Shown here one piece after another: positions 58,743 to 64,000 of a DNA stretch of 64,000 bases. Origin of the DNA: Nocardia veterana NBRC 100344 (GTDB lineage Bacteria; Actinomycetota; Actinomycetes; Mycobacteriales; Mycobacteriaceae); NCBI RefSeq assembly GCF_000308855.1, contig NZ_BAGM01000209.1:19433-83432 (forward strand). Reading direction: 5' to 3'. Numbering within the stretch: the stretch's first letter is position 1; each line of letters opens with the position of its first letter. The translations under genes and the position numbers were made by a program. The notes under the pieces are model-generated. The model was not told the origin of the DNA and did not search any database. It worked only from the letters and a program-made list of their open reading frames with translations.

Positions 58743-58927
58743 TCCGTCCCTGCAGGGCTGTGCACTAGGGGTCGCCACGGGTATTCGCCCGAGCCCCGCT
58801 CGCCGATATGCGCGCGTCATTCACCTCGTCGACGCACAGCGGTAGGCGTCATGTCGCCGACCTTCTCGGTGACGCAGCATGTGCGGCTGCCGCAGCACCT
58901 CGGTGTGTGACAGCCGCAACCGTCCGA

Positions 58928-59704
58928 TCAGCGCAGTTGAGCCCGCCCGCGCTCGATCACCGCCTGGGCGTCCGCGGCGACACCGGCGGCCGCGTCGCCG
59001 GCCAGCCAGGCCGCTCCGGTGGCCGCCTCGATCTCGGCCTGCGGCGCCGACACGTGGTTCTGGATGCGGCGGTAGGAGCCGAGGAGGGTGGTGACCGCGG
59101 CCTGGTTGTTGGACGCGATATCGAGGGCCAACCGCCGCGCCGCAGGAAGCAGTTCCTCGTGCGGTACGACCTCGGTGACCAGACCGTGCGCGAGCGCGGT
59201 GTGGGCATCGACGAAATTGCCCGACAAGCTCATTCGGCGGGCGAACCCGAAACCGACGGCTTCCGGCAGGCGGACCGTCAGCCCCCACAGCGGCATCATG
59301 CCGACGCGGGCGTGGGTGTCGGCGAAGCGGGCCCGCTCCGAGGCGATGAGAAGGTCGCAGGCCAGGGCGAGCTCGAGACCACCGGTCACCGCGGCGCCGT
59401 TGATCGCGCCGATGATCGGTTTACCGATCGGGGTCCACGGGTGTCCGGCTGGAGCGTCACCCGCGCCGCCGGCACCGCCCATGTTGTCCCAGCCGCCTTC
59501 GGCGCCGATCACGCGCAGGTCGACGCCGGCGCAGAAAGCGGGGTCGGCACCGGTCAGGATCACCACGGAGACATCGGGATCGGAGTCGGCCGCGGCGAGC
59601 TGCGCTTGCAGTTCCCTGATCAACTGCGGCGACAACGCGTTGCGCGAATCGGGCCGGTTGAGGGTCAGTGTCAGGACGGAGTCGGCTTTGTCGGCGAGAA
59701 GCAT
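58928..59704 (-). CDS. Enoyl-CoA hydratase/isomerase family protein
   Basis: 258 residues, crotonase fold: VLTLTLNRPDSRNALSPQLI, GADPAFCAGVDLRVIG (oxyanion hole), INGAAVTGGLELALACDLLIASERARFADTHARVGMMPLWGLTVRLPEAVG. One of the two hydratase glutamates is replaced (THARVGMMP where PE..LGLxP is usual), so it may be an isomerase, hydrolase or inactive on typical enoyl-CoAs. Confidence 0.9.
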   Translation of the reverse strand: MLLADKADSVLTLTLNRPDSRNALSPQLIRELQAQLAAADSDPDVSVVILTGADPAFCAGVDLRVIGAEGGWDNMGGAGGAGDAPAGHPWTPIGKPIIGAINGAAVTGGLELALACDLLIASERARFADTHARVGMMPLWGLTVRLPEAVGFGFARRMSLSGNFVDAHTALAHGLVTEVVPHEELLPAARRLALDIASNNQAAVTTLLGSYRRIQNHVSAPQAEIEAATGAAWLAGDAAAGVAADAQAVIERGRAQLR

Positions 59705-59768
59705 AGTCGGATCCTAGGCGACGACCGGGCGCACGACCATAGAGTGATCTATCAACACTCTTCGCCTC

Positions 59769-60157
59769 TCAGCCCTGGGCTACGACCCGGATCGGGATCA
59801 GCCGCAGCGCGACCCGATCCGCGTCGCCGGCGGGAAAGGCGGCGGGATCGTGGCCGTAATGGCGCACGACGCGCTCGAACAGTTCGAGGTCCGAGTCGGG
59901 CTCGGTACTCGTCGTCCCGCGAATTTCCAAGGTGCGGAACGGGTTTGCGGGATCGATGACGAACAGCGTTGCCTTCGGGTGTGCGACGACGTTCTTGTAC
60001 TTCTGGCGATCGGCCGGTACCGAGATGGCGATCGAATCCTTCTCGGCGAGGTACCACAGCGCGGTGACCTGAGGGATGCCGTCGGCGCCGACCGTGCTCA
60101 ATGTCGCGGTGTGTGGGCTGTCGATGAGGTCGCGATGGGTTGGGGGATCGCGTGCAT
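59769..60157 (-). CDS. PPOX-class (F420/flavin) oxidoreductase with frameshifted start
   Basis: The body is a split-barrel flavin/F420 protein: THRDLIDSPHTATLSTVGADGIPQVTALWYLAEKDSIAISVPADRQKYKNVVAHPKATLFVIDP. ATG 60157 with TAGGGAA upstream begins M-H-A-I-P-Q, the normal family start, but one base is missing near 60141 (CAACCC where CAAACCC would restore the frame), so that ATG leads to a stop after 19 codons. A natural mutation, a sequencing error or initiation from an upstream in-frame ATG (60230) are the options. Confidence 0.7.
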
Positions 60158-60291
60158 GGGTTTCCCTAAGTCCCGTTGGGGTTTCGCGTCGAGGCCGCAA
60201 TCCGGACGCCGGAGGTGGTCGATCACGCATGGCGGCAGCGGTCCCGCCGCCTACCTCGCTTCCTTCCGGTGGTCGATGTAGTGCCCGCCAA

Positions 60292-60879
60292 CTATCGCTG
60301 GAGATCGTCGAGATAGGCGTCGAGCTCCGTGATCGCCTGCTCGCTAGTGAGGTGTCCGGCCAGTCGCTGCAGGCTGAGGCCGTGGATGAGGGCATGGAGC
60401 CGGGTTGCCAGGTGGTCTCGCGCGGACGGGGTTCGGCGAATTCCGGCGTCGGCCTCCAGTTGGTCGACGGCGCGTCGGCACAGCCCCCGCATGGCCGTGA
60501 AATGCCGGCGCTGAACCCGTGCCAGCTCCGGATCGCTCAGCCCGAGGGCGACGAACGAGAACGCGATCGATGCCTCGGTGCTGCGCTGTTCATCCAAGGG
60601 CATGGTCTCGAGCAGGGCCGCCCGCACGGACGCGGGCACATCACCGTCCGGCGGCACGGCCTCGATCCGCCGCGTCACCTGGTCGATCACCTGTTCGGCG
60701 GCGAAGGCGAGCAACTCGGACTTCGTCGTGAAGTAGTACCGCAGCGCGCCGGTCGACCAGCCGGCCTCGGCGGCGACGGCTCGGATCGAAACGGCATCGA
60801 CGCCGTCGCGGGCGATGACTCCCCACACGGCTTCGGCCAGCTCGACCCGCCGTGCCGCATGGTCGACGATCTTGGGCAC
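60292..60879 (-). CDS. TetR/AcrR-family regulator, 195 aa
   Basis: HTH: PKIVDHAARRVELAEAVWGVIARDGVDAVSIRAVAAEAGWSTGALRYYFTTKSELLAFAAE; the PKIVD start and GALRYYF recognition helix are typical of the subfamily with a TetR_C_6-like effector domain. GTG 60879 chosen by comparison with relatives starting MPKIVDH; GTG 60894 also possible. Upstream of the PPOX gene on the same strand. Confidence 0.9.
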   Translation of the reverse strand: MPKIVDHAARRVELAEAVWGVIARDGVDAVSIRAVAAEAGWSTGALRYYFTTKSELLAFAAEQVIDQVTRRIEAVPPDGDVPASVRAALLETMPLDEQRSTEASIAFSFVALGLSDPELARVQRRHFTAMRGLCRRAVDQLEADAGIRRTPSARDHLATRLHALIHGLSLQRLAGHLTSEQAITELDAYLDDLQR

Positions 60880-61007
60880 ACCCGAATTCGACACGTTCGT
60901 GTGAAATAAAGCAAGCTGCTTCGCCGGACGACTGCGGACGGCGAACTGCTGCGGGCAACATCGTCCTGGCATTGCTCAGTGCGGATCGCCGGCAAGGCCG
61001 AGCCACG

Positions 61008-61490
61008 ATGACTACGGTGGATGTGGTGTCGAAGGTGATGGTCAGTGCGTGCCTGGCGGGAATACCGTGCCGCTACAACGGAGGCACGAAAACATCGGCA
61101 GCGGTTCTCGACCTGGTGCGAGCGGGTACCGCGGTGCCGTTCTGCGCGGAGACGGCAGCGGGACTGACCACACCGCGCCGACCGGTGGAGATCGTCGGTG
61201 GGGACGGCCATGCGGTCCTCGACGGAGACGCCACCGCGGTCGACGACACCGGGACCGACATGACCCGAGCGTTCATCGCGGGCGCCCGGCTGGCTCTGGA
61301 CGCCGCTCGCGAAAACGGGGCGACCACAGCCATTCTGACCCCACGCAGCCCTTCGTGCGGGTGCGGGCACATCTACGACGGCACCTTCACTGGCACAATG
61401 CGCCGCGGTGACGGCGTCACCGCGGCGCTGCTCCGGCGCAACGGGATCACCGTCGTGTCACCGGCCGAAGTGGACTCCTCAGTCGAGTAG
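61008..61490 (+). CDS. DUF523 family protein, 160 aa
   Basis: VMVSACLAGIPCRYNGGTK at the N-terminus, and SPSCGCGHIYDGTFTGTMRRGDGVTAALLRRNGITVVSPAE at the C-terminus, give the family's conserved cysteines (CLAGIPC, SCGCG). Function unknown; the cysteines suggest an Fe-S or metal site. ATG 61008 preferred. Confidence 0.9.
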   Translation: MTTVDVVSKVMVSACLAGIPCRYNGGTKTSAAVLDLVRAGTAVPFCAETAAGLTTPRRPVEIVGGDGHAVLDGDATAVDDTGTDMTRAFIAGARLALDAARENGATTAILTPRSPSCGCGHIYDGTFTGTMRRGDGVTAALLRRNGITVVSPAEVDSSVE

Positions 61491-61689
61491 CACTCGTCGA
61501 TCAGCTGCTCTTCGTAGCGGGCCTGGCGCGGCCGCCCGTGCCGGGCCGAATATTCGCTCGGATCGGCGATCCACCGGCCCATCCGGTTCGCCCGCCGCGC
61601 CAGCGGCCACCGGCGCCCGATCGTCGCGAGAACGGCGAGTGCCCCAGGCCGGCCGTGGAGCGGTGAAGTGAACCGCCCGGCGGCGACGG

Positions 61690-62445
61690 TCAGCGGCGTA
61701 CCGCGGCGAGGATCCGCGCGACCAGATCGTCCAGTTGTCGCTGATGTGCGCCCGCCCAGTAGATCCGTCCGCACCCGGTGCAGCGGCGGAAGGTGTCGTA
61801 GTTCCGCCTGGTGCCGGGCGAAAGTTCGTGGGCGATTTCGTGTTTGGCGACCTCGGCGAGCGTCGCGCCGCAACGCAGGCAGCGGGTGAAGGGGGTGAGT
61901 CGGTCGGCGAGATCCAGGCGGGCGATCACCTCGACTATTTGCTCGAAGGGACGGTCGGCGCGGACGTACACGCCGTGGCCGACGATGCGCCGGGCGAGCA
62001 GGCCGCGGTCGCGGGTGAGCAGAATGCGGTGGTCGTCGGCGGAGATTTCGGCCAGCCGGGCGTCACTGGCGTCGAAGTCGCAGCGTACGTCCTGGCCCAT
62101 CAACCGCAGCAGGCGCGCGAGACCGCCCAGATTGACATCGACCAGCATCCGCGGTTCCCGCAGCGGATGCGGGCGCACCCGGGTCAGCGCCGAGATGTCG
62201 AGACTTTCGAACACCGGGTAGGCCGCGAGCCGGTCGCCCGGGTGTGGACGGTGCCCGAAGTCGACCGATTCGCCGTTCACCAGCAGCAGGTCGATCTCGG
62301 TGTGCGGGACGCCGGCAGCTTCGACGACGTCTTTGACGGTCTGGTGCGGCCGGATCGGACGCCACAGTACGTCCCGGCGGGCGTGCGGCGGCAGGAAGTC
62401 GTTGAGTTCGGCGTACAGGCGCAGTTCTACGCCGGGCGCGGTCAT
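61690..62445 (-). CDS. Mut7-C RNase domain protein with ubiquitin-like N-terminal domain, 251 aa
   Basis: An N-terminal ubiquitin/MoaD-like fold (ELRLYAELNDFLPPHARRD...VNGESVDFGHRPHPGDRLAAYPVFE) precedes the PIN-like Mut7-C domain (RMLVDVNLGGLARLLRLMGQDVRCDFDASD... DDHRILLTRDRGLLARR) with a zinc ribbon (CLRCGATL...CTGCGRIYW). Such proteins are thought to act in RNA processing. Confidence 0.92.
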   Translation of the reverse strand: MTAPGVELRLYAELNDFLPPHARRDVLWRPIRPHQTVKDVVEAAGVPHTEIDLLLVNGESVDFGHRPHPGDRLAAYPVFESLDISALTRVRPHPLREPRMLVDVNLGGLARLLRLMGQDVRCDFDASDARLAEISADDHRILLTRDRGLLARRIVGHGVYVRADRPFEQIVEVIARLDLADRLTPFTRCLRCGATLAEVAKHEIAHELSPGTRRNYDTFRRCTGCGRIYWAGAHQRQLDDLVARILAAVRR

Positions 62446-62555
62446 ACTCCCATGATCCAGCGCGGCGCTACGGGCTTCATCCCATGGACAGGGAGCCGTT
62501 CGATGTCCCACCGGCGTGCGGGCCCGCTGGGTAATGCGGACCCGCACCGTGGTCG

Positions 62556-63995
62556 CTACCGCCCGACGTGCACGGCCGGCCGACGGTCCGCCCACGGCAT
62601 GGCGCGCTCGAGGTCTCCGGCCAGCGCCAGGAGCGTGGCCTCGTCGCCGTAACGTCCGGCGAACTGGAGGCCGATCGGCAGGCCCGCCGCGGATTCGGCC
62701 AGCGGCAGGGAGATGGCGGGCATGCCGGTGACGTTGAACAGGGCGGTGAAGCTGCCGTAGTCGAAGATCCGGTCGTACCACTCGCGGGCGCTCAACGAGG
62801 CGTCGTCGGCGTCGAGGTGACCCAGCGGGATCGGCGGCGTGCTGGTCGTGGGCGTCAGCAGCACGTCGTAGCGAGTGAGGAAGCCCGCGACCGCGCGGGT
62901 GGTCTGGTTGAACACCCGATCGGCGGCGTAGATGTCGAAGGCGGACAAGGTCTTTCCGTATTCGACGCACGCCAGCGTGGTCGCCTCCAGGTGCTCCCGG
63001 CCGGGCTCCACACCCAGCTGCGCCGACGCGCCCAGGACGGCATCGGCGAGGAAGCTGCACCATGCGTCGAGGTTGGCCTTGTCGAAGGCCGCCACGTCGA
63101 GCTCGGGCGCGGCTTCCTCGACGACGTGTCCCAGCTCGGCCAATCGCTCGGCGACCCGGTTCACCGCGGCCACGCATTCCGCGTCGACGGCGCGACCGGC
63201 GTCCATCGCAGTGGTGGTGACGGCGATCCGCAGCGGCCGGGAACCGGCGGCGGCGTGCTCGGCGTAGCTGCGCACCGGGCCGGGCAGCCGGTAGCGGTCA
63301 CCGGGTTCGGCGCCGTGCACCGCGTCGAGCAATCGCGCGCAGTCCCGGACGGTACGGGTGAGGGCGAATTCGATGCCGAGGCCCAGTAGCGGGTCGGCGA
63401 AGTCCGGGCCGGGGGTGGTTCGCCCGCGGCTGGGCTTGAGACCGACCACACCGCACGCGGCCGCGGGAATACGGATCGAGCCGCCGCCGTCGTTGGCGTG
63501 CGCCATCGGCAGCGCGCCGCCGGCGACCAACGCCGCCGAAGCGCCGCTGGACCCGCCGGGGCTGCGGTCGGTGGCCCAGGGGTTGCGGCTGGGTCCGCCG
63601 TAGGCGAGGGCTTCGGTAGTGGCGTTGAACCCGAACTCCGGGCTGCGGGTGATCGCACCGATCGCCAGGCCGGCGCGGCGGAACCTCGCCACCAGATGAG
63701 TGTCCTCCGGGTAGGCGACACCCGCACCGAACAGCCGGCTGCCGCTGCGGCTCGGCACCCCGCCCGCGTGGGCGATGAGGTCCTTGAGCGCGAACGGCAC
63801 CCCGGCGAACGGGCCGGACTCGTGGTAGTCGAGCGGCTGGTCGAAGCGCTCACCCGCCACAGCGGCCAGTTCGGGCTCGACCGCGTCGAGGGCGGTCGCG
63901 GCGGCCGTCCAGACTTCGGCCGCGCTGACCTGACCGTCGCGGATCAACTCCGCCAGACCGGTGGCGTCGTGTGCGGCGTATTCGGCGACATCCAT
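62556..63995 (-). CDS. Amidase signature family hydrolase
   Basis: 479 residues. Ser-cisSer-Lys machinery: Lys in PFALKDLIAHAG, and GGSSGASAALVAGGALPMAHANDGGGSIRIPAAACGVVGLKPSRGRT. C-terminal YGSFTALFNVTGMPAISLPLAESAAGLPIGLQFAGRYGDEATLLALA is standard. Substrate unknown. Starts at ATG 63995, five bases from the window edge, so its promoter is out of view. Confidence 0.94.
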   Translation of the reverse strand: MDVAEYAAHDATGLAELIRDGQVSAAEVWTAAATALDAVEPELAAVAGERFDQPLDYHESGPFAGVPFALKDLIAHAGGVPSRSGSRLFGAGVAYPEDTHLVARFRRAGLAIGAITRSPEFGFNATTEALAYGGPSRNPWATDRSPGGSSGASAALVAGGALPMAHANDGGGSIRIPAAACGVVGLKPSRGRTTPGPDFADPLLGLGIEFALTRTVRDCARLLDAVHGAEPGDRYRLPGPVRSYAEHAAAGSRPLRIAVTTTAMDAGRAVDAECVAAVNRVAERLAELGHVVEEAAPELDVAAFDKANLDAWCSFLADAVLGASAQLGVEPGREHLEATTLACVEYGKTLSAFDIYAADRVFNQTTRAVAGFLTRYDVLLTPTTSTPPIPLGHLDADDASLSAREWYDRIFDYGSFTALFNVTGMPAISLPLAESAAGLPIGLQFAGRYGDEATLLALAGDLERAMPWADRRPAVHVGR

Positions 63996-64000
63996 GGGTT

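Noticed and set aside
1..64000. tRNA, rRNA, CRISPR, insertion sequences, prophage
   Set aside because: No cloverleaf, rRNA core, spaced repeat array, transposase or integrase frame was seen on reading; a tRNAscan, Infernal and ISfinder search would be decisive.

Overview
High-GC DNA with 4-bp ATGA/GTGA gene overlaps, GTG starts and many mycobacterial-type families (wax ester synthase/DGAT, PknK-like kinase, type VII secretion substrates, an Rv0194-like exporter, PPOX flavoprotein) points to a mycolic-acid actinomycete, most likely Nocardia or a close relative. There are 51 protein genes or gene remnants, plus four short ORFs of lower certainty. No rRNA, tRNA, insertion sequence or CRISPR array was seen.

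1-24 kb is a compact hypoxia/dormancy island. It holds a PEP-synthase-like protein (partial, left edge), a Met-rich micropeptide, a SHOCT membrane protein, glutamine-dependent NAD synthetase, a CBS/BON protein, a tandem universal stress protein, a wax ester synthase/DGAT, a P-type ATPase, a PfkB kinase, a GNAT, an APH/AAA kinase fusion (Rv2004c-like), the maturation genes hypFCDE and a group 3b NAD(P)-linked [NiFe] hydrogenase (hyhB, a cNMP-binding protein, hyhG, hyhS, hyhL, endopeptidase). Copies of a 14-bp motif close to GGGACCTTCGGCCC, often in pairs about 21 bp apart, lie in front of most of these units and match the known DosR/DevR box. One tandem pair lies between the convergent nadE and CBS genes, ahead of an unannotated unit that ends in a 13-bp hairpin: a candidate DosR-driven small RNA or peptide.

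24-31 kb: a TetR gene faces a five-gene aromatic or cyclic-compound catabolic operon (two-domain VOC dioxygenase, FAH-family hydrolase, acyl-CoA ligase, small membrane protein, FAD hydroxylase), with two TGACG-n4-CGTCA operators between them. 31-33 kb: an epoxide hydrolase diverges from a CGNR zinc-finger regulator across a cluster of GGAACC palindromes. 33-43 kb: an organosulfur set (ROK repressor, Ssu-type binding protein, permease and ATPase, LLM monooxygenase, large fused ABC exporter) with a divergent TauD-type dioxygenase.

43-47 kb: an alpha/beta-hydrolase lacking its nucleophile, then an NRAMP-related transporter preceded by an M-box Mg2+ riboswitch and two short ORFs, implying Mg2+ transport. 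47-51 kb: a polymorphic toxin locus with an EspC-like protein, a small helical protein and a 638-residue effector with WXG-like middle and calpain-like cysteine protease C-terminus, facing a SUKH-domain candidate immunity gene. 51-64 kb: VOC protein, three TetR regulators (two linked by a shared operator sequence), a PknK-like kinase/LuxR regulator, remnants of an alcohol dehydrogenase and an esterase, enoyl-CoA hydratase, a PPOX protein with a frameshift at its start, DUF523, Mut7-C RNase and amidase.
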